Assembly (NCBI GenBank): GCA_934643865.1
Contig: CAKUCX010000086.1
Location: forward strand, 1 to 10,247
Direction of reading: 5' to 3'
DNA from: an uncultured Kiritimatiellota bacterium
GTDB lineage: Bacteria; Verrucomicrobiota; Kiritimatiellia; RFP12; UBA1067
Length of the DNA: 10,247 bases
Shown here one piece after another: positions 1 to 8,300 of the stretch. A model generated the notes under the pieces. That model saw only the letters and a program-made list of their open reading frames with translations, was not told the origin of the DNA and did no database searches. Each line of letters begins with the position of its first letter. The stretch's first letter is position 1. The translations under genes were made by a program, and so were the position numbers.

Positions 1-191
1 TAGTTGCCCTCGGCGAGGTGGATCACGTCGCCCGTCTCGGCCTTTTCGAGGGCCTTCCAGAGGTTCTTGAGGGGGGCTTCCTTCGTGCCCGCGTTCTTGT
101 TCTTTCCGGTGGCGAGCGACACGTAGAGGTCTGCCGCCTGCGCGCCGGCCGCGCAAAACGCCGCACAGGCGGCAATTGTGAGTCGATTCAT
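1..191 (-). CDS. Secreted beta-helix-type protein, N-terminal fragment
   Basis: This is the 5' end of a gene that leaves the window on the left; about 63 codons are visible. The start is the ATG at 191-189, preceded by a purine-rich stretch (AGAAAGG). Residues 1-19 look like a Sec signal peptide: MNR, a hydrophobic Ala/Cys-rich core, then AQA-AD as a likely signal peptidase I site. The mature start reads DLYVSLATGKNKNAGTKEAP, then NLWKALEKAETGDVIHLAEGNY. This pattern (YV, G..G....P, A...A..GD.I..A.G.Y) is the opening of DUF1565 / right-handed parallel beta-helix proteins, which are exported surface or carbohydrate-active proteins. It lies 63 bp downstream of the TMEM43-type gene on the same strand. 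I see no clear promoter in that gap, so cotranscription is plausible. The function cannot be settled because the rest of the protein is missing. Confidence 0.7.
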   Translation of the reverse strand, partial: MNRLTIAACAAFCAAGAQAADLYVSLATGKNKNAGTKEAPLKNLWKALEKAETGDVIHLAEGN

Positions 192-254
192 GGTGGAGAG
201 CCTTTCTCTTTGGCTTGGGTGAGCGTTTCAGTTCGATGGTGTGTGTGGCGAAGG

Positions 255-1427
255 TCAGGCGGCGGCCTTCCGGGCAGCTCGCCGCTTCAGCAGCAGAACG
301 ACGAGCGCGGCGACGGCCGCAAACAGCGCGACGCCGAGGACGGGGCGGTAGAAGAGCCATGCGACGGCGATCGTCGAGAGGCCGCAGACAAGCGACAAGA
401 CGCCCGCCACGAAGCCCGTGCCCATGCCGACGAGATCGCCCAGGATCGGCAGGACGTCCGCAAGCACACTCAGCGGCTTGAAGAACATCGTCAGGCCGAT
501 GAACATCAGACCGACGCCGACGAGGCGGATGATCCAGCACATCATCGTGTTGGCGCTCTGCGCGTCGGCGAACATCTCCTCGGAGGACTTCTCGCCGTCG
601 GTGAGGAGCTGGACCTTCTTGCCGTTCGAGGCGACAAACGCGCCGAACGTGTCGCCCTGCTGCTTCGCGACGAGCGAGACGACGTGCGGGAGGACTTCCG
701 TGAACGTCACGCGCAGGTCGCCCACGCGCGGCTGCGCCGCGACGTCGCGCACGTTTTTCGGGTTGTTCCGCGTCGCGGCGTTCGGCACCCAGATCGTGTT
801 CCCCTTCACCTGGACGCGGGCGACCGGGCAGACGAAGTTCGTCGGAAGGGCCAGCGTCTGCGCCGCGCCGATTGACGCAATCTGGCCTCCGGAGAGGCGG
901 AAGGCGCCGAACGAGACGTTTGCGGCCGTCCATTTCTCGGTAGACCACTCCATGGTCGCCGGATTGTCGTGGCCCGCCTCCTTGAAGCTGGACGAGTCCA
1001 CCGGCTTTTCGCGCCAGTCCTTCTTGTAGTCGTAGGTCGTGGTCTTCGTCACGCTGCCGCCGGCGTTCTTCGTCTCGGTCGTCGTCTTCGTCTCGACCCA
1101 CTGGTACATCTCGACCTTGCGCTTCAGCTTGATCGCGTTCCGGGTGACGCCGAAGGCGTCGTCCTTCAGGACGTCCTTCGTGTCGGCCTTGCCCGTCATG
1201 TGGACGAGCTTCCCTTCCTGCGCGGGATCGACCTTGTCGTTGGACGCCACGGGCACGCACGCCCCCTGTCCCTCCTCCAGCGCCTTGCGCGTTCTCACCG
1301 CGTTGCCTTCGTTCCAGAACAGGACGGGGAAGCCCGCAATGAACAGCACGAGGCCGATGAGCACGCCCTTGATGGAGTTCCCGAGCCGGGAGCCCCAGCT
1401 CTCCGTCGTCGTTTCCGTCACCGCCAT
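255..1427 (-). CDS. TMEM43 family membrane protein (DUF1625)
   Basis: A complete 390-residue protein. The ATG at 1427 has AAGGAG about 7 nt upstream. Seen in the sequence: one N-terminal membrane segment at about residues 18-38, a large soluble domain at about 40-290, and a C-terminal cluster of hydrophobic segments at about 295-316, 334-357 and 363-380, ending in the basic tail KRRAARKAAA. The arrangement, together with NEG near the end of the first segment and WVE..TTTET...TTYDY.K.W in the soluble part, matches the TMEM43/LUMA family (one helix, a large extracytoplasmic or lumenal domain, then three helices). In animals the family sits in the ER and inner nuclear membrane; the bacterial members have no established biochemical role, so none is claimed. 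The gene has its own promoter at 1492-1520 and is followed 63 bp later by the exported beta-helix-type gene. The family call is confident; the function is unknown. Confidence 0.85.
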   Translation of the reverse strand: MAVTETTTESWGSRLGNSIKGVLIGLVLFIAGFPVLFWNEGNAVRTRKALEEGQGACVPVASNDKVDPAQEGKLVHMTGKADTKDVLKDDAFGVTRNAIKLKRKVEMYQWVETKTTTETKNAGGSVTKTTTYDYKKDWREKPVDSSSFKEAGHDNPATMEWSTEKWTAANVSFGAFRLSGGQIASIGAAQTLALPTNFVCPVARVQVKGNTIWVPNAATRNNPKNVRDVAAQPRVGDLRVTFTEVLPHVVSLVAKQQGDTFGAFVASNGKKVQLLTDGEKSSEEMFADAQSANTMMCWIIRLVGVGLMFIGLTMFFKPLSVLADVLPILGDLVGMGTGFVAGVLSLVCGLSTIAVAWLFYRPVLGVALFAAVAALVVLLLKRRAARKAAA

Positions 1428-1491
1428 GATGTCACTCCTTTTTCGTGTGTGATGAACGTCCCTGCGCCTTGCCTGCGCCTGAACGGGTCAG

Positions 1492-1520
1492 AGCATAGCA
1501 AAGCGTGCGATTTCCGTCAA
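1492..1520 (-). promoter_or_regulatory. Sigma70-type promoter for the TMEM43-family gene
   Basis: Read on the minus strand, TTGACG (1520-1515) is followed by a 17-bp spacer and TATGCT (1497-1492). These match the -35 consensus at 5 of 6 and the -10 consensus at 4 of 6, with ideal spacing. The -10 lies about 65 bp upstream of the ATG at 1427, leaving a leader of roughly 58 nt that contains AAGGAG. The promoter separates this gene from the metalloenzyme gene ending at 1553. Seen by eye only; no transcript data. Confidence 0.65.
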
Positions 1521-1539
1521 TTCGGGAGGGGCGTCTTCC

Positions 1540-1552
1540 GGGGGGGGGGGGG
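1540..1552. repeat. Homopolymer tract of 13 G
   Basis: Thirteen consecutive G on the plus strand, beginning directly next to the TAG stop (1555-1553) of the metalloenzyme gene and ending about 20 bp from the -35 box of the next promoter. It lies outside both reading frames. Tracts this long are prone to slippage in cells and to miscounting in sequencing. Confidence 0.9.
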
Positions 1553-2401
1553 CTAAAGAAATCTCAGGATCGCCGGCGTGACGTCCACGAGGGACTTCAC
1601 CGACGCGCGGAGTTCGGCCTCGCGGGGGCCGAAGGCGATGAAGGGGACGGGGTTGCGCGTGTGGCCGCGCTCGTTCATGGCCTCGATGTTGCCGTGGTCG
1701 GCGGTCATGAGGAGGGTGATGCCGGCGGCCTCGGTGAAGCGCACGAGCGGGGCGAGGAAGCGGTCGTAGGTGCGCAGGACGGCGCAGGCGCGGTCGTAGT
1801 CCATCGAATGGCCCGAGACGTCCGTCTGGAAGAACTCGTAGAGCGTGAAGTCGTGCGCGCGCGCGAGGTCGAAGAGATGCTCGGCGGCGTCCTCGGGCGT
1901 GACGACGGGCACGTCGGGGTAGCGGTCCTGGATCGTCTCGCGTGTGAGGTCCTGCATGAGCGCCTGGTCGTCGAGGAGGTCGCCGAGCGTGGAGACGACC
2001 TCGGGCGTCGTGAGCGCCATGACGGTCGTCACGCTCTTGAAGCGGCGCGGCACGAGCTCGTCGGCCGATTCGACGAGGTAGGCGTCGGCGAACTTGACGC
2101 GCCTGCCGCGCGCCTTGAGCCGGAGGAAGAGGTTGTCCGCCTCGATCATCCGCCGCAGGCTCGGCCCCGGGAAGCCCTCGCAGTGGCGGCCCATGGCGCG
2201 CGGCGCGTTGACGCCCGTGAACATCGTCGCCTGCCCGGTGGCGGACTGCGGAAGTCCCTCGACCGAGAGGCAGGCGTCGATGGGCACGCTGTGCCGCTCG
2301 ATGAGGCGGCACAAGGCGGGGCAGACTTCGGGGTTGACGGGGTTGTCCGCCGCCGGCGCACGCAGCCCGACGCCGTCGATGAAGAGGAAGAGGATCTTCA
2401 C
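1553..2401 (-). CDS. Alkaline-phosphatase-superfamily metalloenzyme, phosphoglycerate-mutase-like
   Basis: A 282-residue protein of the metalloenzyme clan that includes cofactor-independent phosphoglycerate mutase (iPGM), phosphopentomutase and alkaline phosphatase. Visible metal-site residues, in family order: Asp9 (FLFIDGVG), the likely nucleophile Thr55 (SATGQ), Asp194 and His198 (DVSGHSMD), Asp235-His236 (TADHGNIE) and His247 (GHTRNPVPF). The set looks complete, so an active two-metal phosphatase or phosphotransferase is expected. It is much shorter than true iPGM (about 510 residues) and lacks that enzyme's inserted phosphoglycerate-binding domain, so glycolytic mutase activity is not implied; the substrate is unknown. 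I chose the GTG at 2401-2399 because the conserved VKILFLFIDG strand begins there and because it overlaps the upstream gene's TGA as GTGA. No clear ribosome-binding site precedes it, which fits translational coupling. An open frame continues upstream to 2776 but only antisense-like across the neighbour. Confidence 0.85.
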   Translation of the reverse strand: MKILFLFIDGVGLRAPAADNPVNPEVCPALCRLIERHSVPIDACLSVEGLPQSATGQATMFTGVNAPRAMGRHCEGFPGPSLRRMIEADNLFLRLKARGRRVKFADAYLVESADELVPRRFKSVTTVMALTTPEVVSTLGDLLDDQALMQDLTRETIQDRYPDVPVVTPEDAAEHLFDLARAHDFTLYEFFQTDVSGHSMDYDRACAVLRTYDRFLAPLVRFTEAAGITLLMTADHGNIEAMNERGHTRNPVPFIAFGPREAELRASVKSLVDVTPAILRFL

Positions 2402-3327
2402 TTGGCTTCGGCGGGGAGCGCGGGAAGGGCGCAGCCGGCCTCCTTCATTTCGGCGCGCAGCGCGTCGAGCGACTTGCGGTCGTCCTTGGCCTTCCCGTGC
2501 GCCGTGGCGAAATACCTCTTCGCGTCCGCGAGGTAGGCGTCGGCCTTCGCGGCGTCGCCCAGCTCGCGGGTCATCTTCGCGCAGCGCGCGTAGTTGCGGG
2601 CGACGACCCACTCGCGCGAGTAGACGATGCCCGTCGTCGGGTCGCAGTCCTCGAAGTCCTTCTGCTCGTCCGAGAGCATGAAGTCGCCGAAGACGAGGAG
2701 CTGCCTGACGGCCTCCTTCTTGTCGCCGGCCGCCATCGCCTTGTGCGCGCGGAGCTTGGCGGCCGTGCCCTTGCACCAGCCGGGCGAGCGCTTCGGCACG
2801 CCTTCGCCCTCCAGGCAGGCGATCGCGCCGTCGAAGTCGCCCGAGAGGAAGAAGCCGTCGAGGCGGCGTTCGCGGAGGGCGTCCGCGGCGGGCTCGGAGA
2901 GGACGCCGCGCGCGAGGAGGCGCGCGGAGAAGGCGAGGAGGGCCTTCAGGCGCGCGACGTCCGCCGGCTTCGCGCCGCCGTCGCCCGCGAAGCGGATGAA
3001 CTGGTCCTCGACGAGCTGGCCGACGTAGTCGAAGGGCACGGCCGTGCGCATCCCGCAGCGCAGCGTCCAGAAGCGCCAGGGGCTCGCCGAGCCGTCGGGG
3101 GCGGGGACGAACCAGGTGTGGAACGAGGTCCTTTCGGCCAGCCGCTCCAGGAAGGGCAGCACCGCCTCGGGCGCGCAGGCCCGTAGCGCCGCGCTCGCCT
3201 CCTTGCGCGCCGAGCGGCGCGATTCGGGCGTGTCGCGGCGCGACCAGGCCCAGGAGACGGTTCCGGCGGCGAGGGCGGCCACGACGGCGGCGAGGCCTGC
3301 GGACAGAGCGGCTTTCTTCAACGACAT
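2398..3327 (-). CDS. Membrane-anchored protein of unknown function, possibly TPR-like
   Basis: A 309-residue protein that I do not recognise. The ATG at 3327 has AAAGGA about 8 nt upstream. Residues 4-5 are Lys-Lys, followed by a hydrophobic Ala/Leu/Val segment at about 7-28, then WSRR, which suggests either a signal anchor or an uncleaved signal peptide. The remainder is Ala-rich, charged and apparently all-helical, with pairs of helices of about 34 residues near the C-terminus (EWVVARNYARCAKMTRELGD, then AKADAYLADAKRYF). These look like tetratricopeptide-type repeats, but too degenerate for a firm call. Eight or so cysteines occur without a metal-binding pattern. Its stop overlaps the GTG of the metalloenzyme gene, so the two are probably one operon; a scaffold or partner role for that enzyme is only an inference. 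Confidence 0.75.
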   Translation of the reverse strand: MSLKKAALSAGLAAVVAALAAGTVSWAWSRRDTPESRRSARKEASAALRACAPEAVLPFLERLAERTSFHTWFVPAPDGSASPWRFWTLRCGMRTAVPFDYVGQLVEDQFIRFAGDGGAKPADVARLKALLAFSARLLARGVLSEPAADALRERRLDGFFLSGDFDGAIACLEGEGVPKRSPGWCKGTAAKLRAHKAMAAGDKKEAVRQLLVFGDFMLSDEQKDFEDCDPTTGIVYSREWVVARNYARCAKMTRELGDAAKADAYLADAKRYFATAHGKAKDDRKSLDALRAEMKEAGCALPALPAEAK

Positions 3328-3359
3328 AGGCGGATTCCTTTCAAGAAAATAGACACACT

Positions 3360-3388
3360 AGTATAGTCTCAAATGGCATTTGACGCAA
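3360..3388 (-). promoter_or_regulatory. Promoter for the anchored-protein/metalloenzyme operon
   Basis: On the minus strand a strong -10, TATACT (3365-3360), lies 17 bp from a weak -35, TTGCGT (3388-3383). The -10 is about 32 bp upstream of the ATG at 3327, giving a short leader with AAAGGA. The -35 box overlaps the -35 box of the plus-strand hom promoter. Confidence 0.5.
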
Positions 3389-3408
3389 GGGGGTTCGTGC
3401 GGTATCAT
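3380..3408 (+). promoter_or_regulatory. hom: Sigma70-type promoter for hom
   Basis: TTGACG (3380-3385), a 17-bp spacer and TATCAT (3403-3408), with 5 of 6 and 4 of 6 consensus matches. The start of transcription would fall near 3415, leaving a leader of about 55 nt. That leader can fold CTGCGG (3420-3425) on CCGCAG (3437-3442), but no T tract follows, so there is no good case for an attenuator. No threonine- or methionine-rich leader peptide was seen. Confidence 0.6.
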
Positions 3409-3469
3409 ATACACTGCTTCTGCGGCGGAGGGTCTTCCGCAGGCGCGAGGGAAGAAGGAAGAGGCAAAA

Positions 3470-4768
3470 ATGAAAGAAGTCGGAGTTGGCATCCTGGGGT
3501 TCGGCACGGTCGGCGCAGGCGTGGCGGAGGGGCTTCTGCGCCACCGCACGGTCATGGCCGCGCGCCTGGGTGTGGACATCGTGCTGCGGAAGATCGCGGA
3601 CTTGGACATCACGACGGACCGCGGCGTCGCCGTCGACCCGGACGTCCTCACGACGGATGCGCAGGGCGTCATTGCCGACCCCTCCGTCCAGATCGTCGTC
3701 GAGACGATCGGCGGCACCGGCATCGCCAAGACGTTCGTCCTCGCGGCCCTCAACGCCGGGAAGGCCGTCGTCACGGCCAACAAGAAGCTCCTCGCCGAAT
3801 ACGGGAGGGAAATCTTCGACGCGGCCGCGAAGAACAAGGTGGACATCTACTTCGGCGCCTCCGTGGGCGGCGGCATCCCGATCATCCGCGCCGTGCGCGA
3901 GGGCCTTGCCGGCAACGAAATCCAGCAGATCCACGGCATCCTCAACGGCACCTGCAACTATATCCTCACGCGCATGGAGAACGAGGGGCGGCCCTTCGAC
4001 GAGATCCTCGCCGACGCCCAGAAGCTCGGCTACGCCGAGGCGGACCCCTCGCTCGACATCGACGGCTTCGACACGGCGCACAAGGCCTGCATCCTCAGCG
4101 CCCTCGCCTACGGCTTCCAGCCCGCGCTCGACCAGGTGCAGGTGGAGGGCATCCGGGACCTCTCCGGAAAGGACGTGCAGTACGCGGCCGACTTCGGCTA
4201 CCGCATCAAGCTGCTCGCGGTCGTCGCCAGGCACGACGCGGACATCGAGGTGGGCGTCCACCCCACGCTCGTCCCCTTCGACCACATGCTCGCGAGCGTG
4301 AACGGCGTCTTCAATGCCGCGATGGTGCGCGGCGACATGGTGGGCGACACGATGTTCTACGGGCGCGGCGCCGGGCGCCTCCCCACCGCCTCCACGGTCG
4401 TGGGCGACATCGGCGACATCGCCCGCAACATGGCCCGCGGCGAGGTGCGCTACGCGCGCGCCGTGCCGACCTACGGCGAGGGCGTGACGAAGCTCCGCGC
4501 GCCGGGCGACATCGTCAGCCGCTTCTACCTGCGCTTCAACGTGGCGGACAAGGCGGGCGCCTTCGGCACGATGACGACGATCCTCGGGCGGAACGGCGTC
4601 TCCATCTCCGCCGCCGCGCAGAAGACGGCGAACGTGGACGAGAAGGGCTTCGTGCCCGTCGTCGTCCTCACCCACCCCGCGCCCGCCGCGTCGGTGGACG
4701 CCGCGCTCGCCGAGATCCGGGAGACCGGCATCCTCAACGAGGCCCCCGTCAAGCTGCGCATGTTGTAG
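3470..4768 (+). CDS. hom: Homoserine dehydrogenase
   Basis: A 432-residue protein that reduces aspartate-4-semialdehyde to homoserine with NAD(P)H, the branch-point step toward threonine and methionine, in the cytoplasm. The Rossmann nucleotide-binding motif is at residues 10-18 (GFGTVGAGV). VTANKKLLAEYG (101-112) carries the conserved Lys105. The catalytic domain has GASVGGGIPII, then NGTCNYILTRM and LGYAEADPSLDIDGFDTAHK, with the catalytic lysine at about 205. GRGAGRLPTASTVVGDI (298-314) is also typical. Residues from about 352 form an ACT domain (YLRFNVADKAGAFGTM), the usual allosteric site in the long form of the enzyme, so feedback inhibition by threonine is likely. The length is normal for that form, and it is a single-function enzyme with no aspartokinase part. 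I chose the ATG at 3470 because the Rossmann strand begins at once and AAGGA/GAGG lies just upstream; an in-frame TTG at 3380 lies inside the promoter. Confidence 0.96.
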   Translation: MKEVGVGILGFGTVGAGVAEGLLRHRTVMAARLGVDIVLRKIADLDITTDRGVAVDPDVLTTDAQGVIADPSVQIVVETIGGTGIAKTFVLAALNAGKAVVTANKKLLAEYGREIFDAAAKNKVDIYFGASVGGGIPIIRAVREGLAGNEIQQIHGILNGTCNYILTRMENEGRPFDEILADAQKLGYAEADPSLDIDGFDTAHKACILSALAYGFQPALDQVQVEGIRDLSGKDVQYAADFGYRIKLLAVVARHDADIEVGVHPTLVPFDHMLASVNGVFNAAMVRGDMVGDTMFYGRGAGRLPTASTVVGDIGDIARNMARGEVRYARAVPTYGEGVTKLRAPGDIVSRFYLRFNVADKAGAFGTMTTILGRNGVSISAAAQKTANVDEKGFVPVVVLTHPAPAASVDAALAEIRETGILNEAPVKLRML

Positions 4769-4827
4769 TGCGCCGTGGCTGCGGTAGCGGGGCCGCCCAT
4801 TCTCGCACATTCAGGGACGAGGGTCGA

Positions 4828-5325
4828 ATGGCATTTGAGAACGTAAAGAACATGGGTGCGTGGGGCGTGGCCTTCGCGGGCAGCGTGATCTTGCACGTCG
4901 CGGTGCTGGGCTTGCTGCTGGGCATGCGCGGGTGCGGCTCGCAGGACGGCTACGGGCCGCCGCCGCCGCAGACGGATGGCCGCGCGGAGGCGCCGCCGCC
5001 GCGCGCGGACGGTGCGGAGACGCCTCAGGCGCATGAGACGCCGAGCGCGCAGGAGCGTCCGGCGAAGGCGGGACGCCCGGCCAAGGCCGAGGCGAAGCGT
5101 CCCGTGAAGCCGGAGGCGCGCGCGGCGTCGGAGGGGGAGTCGCCCGCCGCAGACGTCCCGGCCGGCTGGAAGACCTACAAGGTGCGGCCCGGCGATTCGC
5201 TCACGCGCATCGCACGCCAGTGCGGCTGCACGGTCCATGAGCTTGCGAAGGCGAACGGCCTTTCCCCGACGGCCAACCTCCGGCTTGGGCAGACGCTCAA
5301 GGTGAAGGACGCGCCGGCGGACTAG
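4828..5325 (+). CDS. LysM-domain envelope protein with a TonB-like N-terminal anchor
   Basis: A 165-residue protein in three parts. Residues 12-33 form one membrane segment containing GSVILHVAVLG, with Ser19 and His23 spaced SxxxH. Residues 36-112 are a Pro/Ala/Lys/Glu-rich, low-complexity linker. Residues 115-160 are a LysM domain (YKVRPGDSLTRIARQCGCTVHELAKANG, then LRLGQTLKV), a fold that binds the GlcNAc-MurNAc backbone of peptidoglycan. The simplest reading is an inner-membrane protein reaching across the periplasm to the cell wall. The first part resembles the start of TonB (SVxxHxAV), but no TonB C-terminal domain is present. The ATG at 4828 has GAGGG close upstream. It follows hom by 59 bp on the same strand and may be read through from it, though the two have no obvious shared function. 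Its stop overlaps that of hrpA. The LysM call is firm; the coupling to an ExbBD-type motor is speculative. Confidence 0.88.
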   Translation: MAFENVKNMGAWGVAFAGSVILHVAVLGLLLGMRGCGSQDGYGPPPPQTDGRAEAPPPRADGAETPQAHETPSAQERPAKAGRPAKAEAKRPVKPEARAASEGESPAADVPAGWKTYKVRPGDSLTRIARQCGCTVHELAKANGLSPTANLRLGQTLKVKDAPAD

Positions 5326-8300
5326 TCGAGGACGGCATCTGCGAATTTCGCGTCGAGCCGTTTGGGGCTGACGGGCTCGGCCGTGTGAAGCTCCTGCGCG
5401 AAGAGGGAGACGCGGTACTCTTCGAGAAGCCAGCGGATCTCCGTCAGGGCCGACGGGTCGAACTTCACCTTTGAGGTTCCCGTCGCCGCATCCACGTAGA
5501 GCTGCCAGTAGGGGGCGAGGCGGTTTTCCTTCGACAGGTCGCCCGCCGGGTTCGTGCGGGCGCGCTCGACGCGGAGGGCCGCGCCCTTCAGGTAGCGCGC
5601 GTAGTGCCGAAGGCGGGCGAGCGGGACGGTGCGCGGAAAGCCGCGGTAGAGGAGCCACGCAAGCTGCGTGCGCACGGAATCCGCCGTCTCGGCGGGCGTG
5701 CCGACCTCCTCCATGCGGTCGTCGAGCGTGGCGGCCGCGGTGAAAGCGGCACCGACGAGGCGCGTCATCTCCGAAAGGTTCTCGCCGAGTGCGCCGCGCA
5801 GGTCGCGGAGGCGGCGGTCGAATTCCGCCGCGTCCCGCACGGGGGGCTGGTTGCGGACGAACGTCTCGCGCACGGCGCCGGCGAGGAGGTCCGCCGCAAG
5901 GCGGGCGTCGTCGTAGGCGAGCGAGTCGAGGTAGAGCTGCGCGGCGAGCGGCAGGGCCTTGCGGCGGAAGGGGGCGCGGACGGAGCCGCCGAGGGCGAGC
6001 AGGTAGAGGCGCGTGACGCCGACGGCGTGCGCGGCGGCGGCGGTGCGGGCGTCCGCGAAGAGGTGGAGCGACACGCCCTTGTCGCCGTCGTCGTGGAGCG
6101 CGGGGAAGTGTTCGAGCGCCCAGCCGGCGTGGGCGTCGGTCGTCTTCTCGGGGAGCGTGCCGAAGACCCAGGTCGTGGCGAGGGTGGGCGCGGGCGTCTG
6201 CTGGACGGAGGGGGCGTGGGCGGCGGCGGCGAGTCCGGCCTGGGAGAGGGCGTCGTCGAGGTCACGGGAGGCGGCGAGGACGCGGCCGGTGTGGTCGTCG
6301 CGGATGCGGAAGCGCACGCGCAGATGGGGCGGGAGGCGCACGCTGGCCCAGGCGTCGGGCGCGATGCGGATGCCCCACTGTTCGAGGACGGTGTGGCGCA
6401 TGGCGTCGAGGAGGGGTTCGGAACCGGGGCGGAGGTGGGCGAGAAGCCCGGCGACGGTGTCGTCGAGCGGCTGGAGGACGCGGCGCTGGGCGGAGGGGAG
6501 GGAGGAGAGGAGGTAGGCGAGCTTCTCGGGCAGGGCGCCGGGCACGAGCCAGTCCGCCCGCCAGAGTCGGAGCGCGGCGGCGGCGGAGGCGCGTACCGTG
6601 CAGGTGATGCCGTCCTCGTCCGGTTCGTCGGGCGTGTTGCGGTAGGTGAGCGCCATCTTCGCGCCGCCGATTGTGAGCGTGTCGGGGAAGTCGGCGTCGG
6701 GGACGTCTTCGGCGGGCCACCAGTCGGCCCTCTTCAGGACGAAGCGGGGATCGCCGCCGCGCCGCAGCCACTTCACGAGCGCGGGCGCGGAGGCGACGTC
6801 GGGCGGGAGGACGGCGGCGAAGTGCGCGCAGAGGCGCTCTACGTCGAAAAGTTCGGGACGGCGGGCCTTCTCGGCGTGGCGGCGGAGGGCGTCGAGGAGG
6901 GCGTTGTTCGTGCGCACCTCCGGCGGCGGATGGGGGAAGTCGCCGTCGACGAGTCCACGCCGGATGAAGACCTCCCGCGCGAAGGGCAGATTGACGCGGC
7001 TGAAGTCGCAGCGGCGGGCGGGGACGATGACGAGCCCGTAGAGGACGACCTGTTCGGTCGCGCGCACGAACCCGCTGGCTGCGTCCCATTCGGGGGAATG
7101 GTAGCTGTGCCGGCAGAGCGCGCCCGCGACGGGCTCGATCCACGCGGGGTCGAGCGCGGCCGCGTTGCGGGCGAAGAGGCGGGCGGTGTCGACGAGTTCG
7201 CCGGCCATGACCCAGGGCGGGACGGCGGGCTTCGCGGATTTCACTTCGGAACGGTGCGCGTTGACGACGGCGGGGCGCTCTTCGCGGACTTTGAGCCGTT
7301 TCGTGAGGACGGAACCGGGGTGGAGGGCGAAGCGCAGGCCGTGGGCGCCGCGCCAGTCGTGTTCCTCGGAATCGTACCGGCCGATGCGGCCGAGCAGACC
7401 GGAGAGGAGGGCCTTGTGCAGACGGGCGGACCAGTCGTCGAAGGATTTGGGGTTGGGTGGCTGGGGGGCGAGGAGGTCGGGTGTGGAGGTCTCCTGGAAG
7501 GAGAGGCCGAGGCCCTTGGCGAGGTCGGCGAGCTGGTGCGCGAGGTCGCGCCATTCGCGCATCTTCGGGTAGGAGAGGTAGGTCTTCTTCGCGAGGGCGC
7601 GGGCCTTGGACTGCGAAAGACCGTCGGCCTCGCGTCGCCACCAGGTCCAGAGCTTGAGCGTGCCGAGGAAGTCGGAGCCCGGCACGCGGAAGGGGGCGTG
7701 GGCCTGCGCGGCCTTCTCGCGTTCGTCGACGGGACGGCGGCGGGGGTCGTCGCAGGCGAGGGCGGCGATGATCGGGATGGCGGAGGGGAGGACGGCGTTG
7801 TCCGCCGCCGCGAGCAGCATGCGCGCGAGGCGCGGCTCGACGGGGATGCGGGCGAGTTTGCGGCCGATGTCGGTAAGGCGGGTACGGTCCGCCGCCCCGC
7901 CGTCCGCCGCGCGCCGGTCGTGGCAGATCGCGCCGAGTTCAAGCAGTTCGCGCAGTCCTTCGTGGATCATCGCTGGCTTGGGCGGATCGAGGAAGGGGAA
8001 GCGGGCGATGTCGCCGAGGCCGAGGTCGAGAAGGGCGAGGATGACGCCGGCGAGGGAGGAGCGCAGGACCTCGGGGGGCGTGTAGGCGTCGCGGGTGGCG
8101 AAGTCCTCCTCGGAGTAGAGGCGGATGCAGGTGCCGGGGCCAAGGCGGCCGCAGCGTCCGGCGCGCTGGCGGGCGGAGGCCTGGGAGATGGGCTCGATCT
8201 GGAGGCGCTGGACCTGCGTGCGGTGGATGTAGCGGGAGATGCGGGCGAGGCCGGAGTCGATGACGCAGCGGATGCCGGGGATTGTGACGGAGGTCTCGGC

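Noticed and set aside
1488..2312. Alternative minus-strand frame over the metalloenzyme gene
   Set aside because: Arg/Pro/His-rich shadow; the chosen frame carries all the metal-binding motifs, and the G tract lies after its stop, so no frameshift is needed.
2402..2776. Upstream extension of the metalloenzyme frame
   Set aside because: It lies wholly within the neighbouring gene in another frame and encodes Arg/Gly-rich sequence; the conserved fold starts at the GTG at 2401.
4768..4808. GTGCG/CGCAC stem after hom as a terminator
   Set aside because: The outer stem is only 5 bp with a long interior, and there is no T tract; read-through to the LysM gene remains possible.
3341..4810. A 489-codon minus-strand open frame opposite hom
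   Set aside because: Low-complexity His/Asp/Val/Arg composition; hom on the other strand has clear family motifs.
3372..4838. AATGGCATTTGA occurs at 3372-3383 (hom promoter) and 4827-4838 (LysM gene start)
   Set aside because: A 12-bp match is expected by chance a few times in 10 kb, and the two contexts differ.
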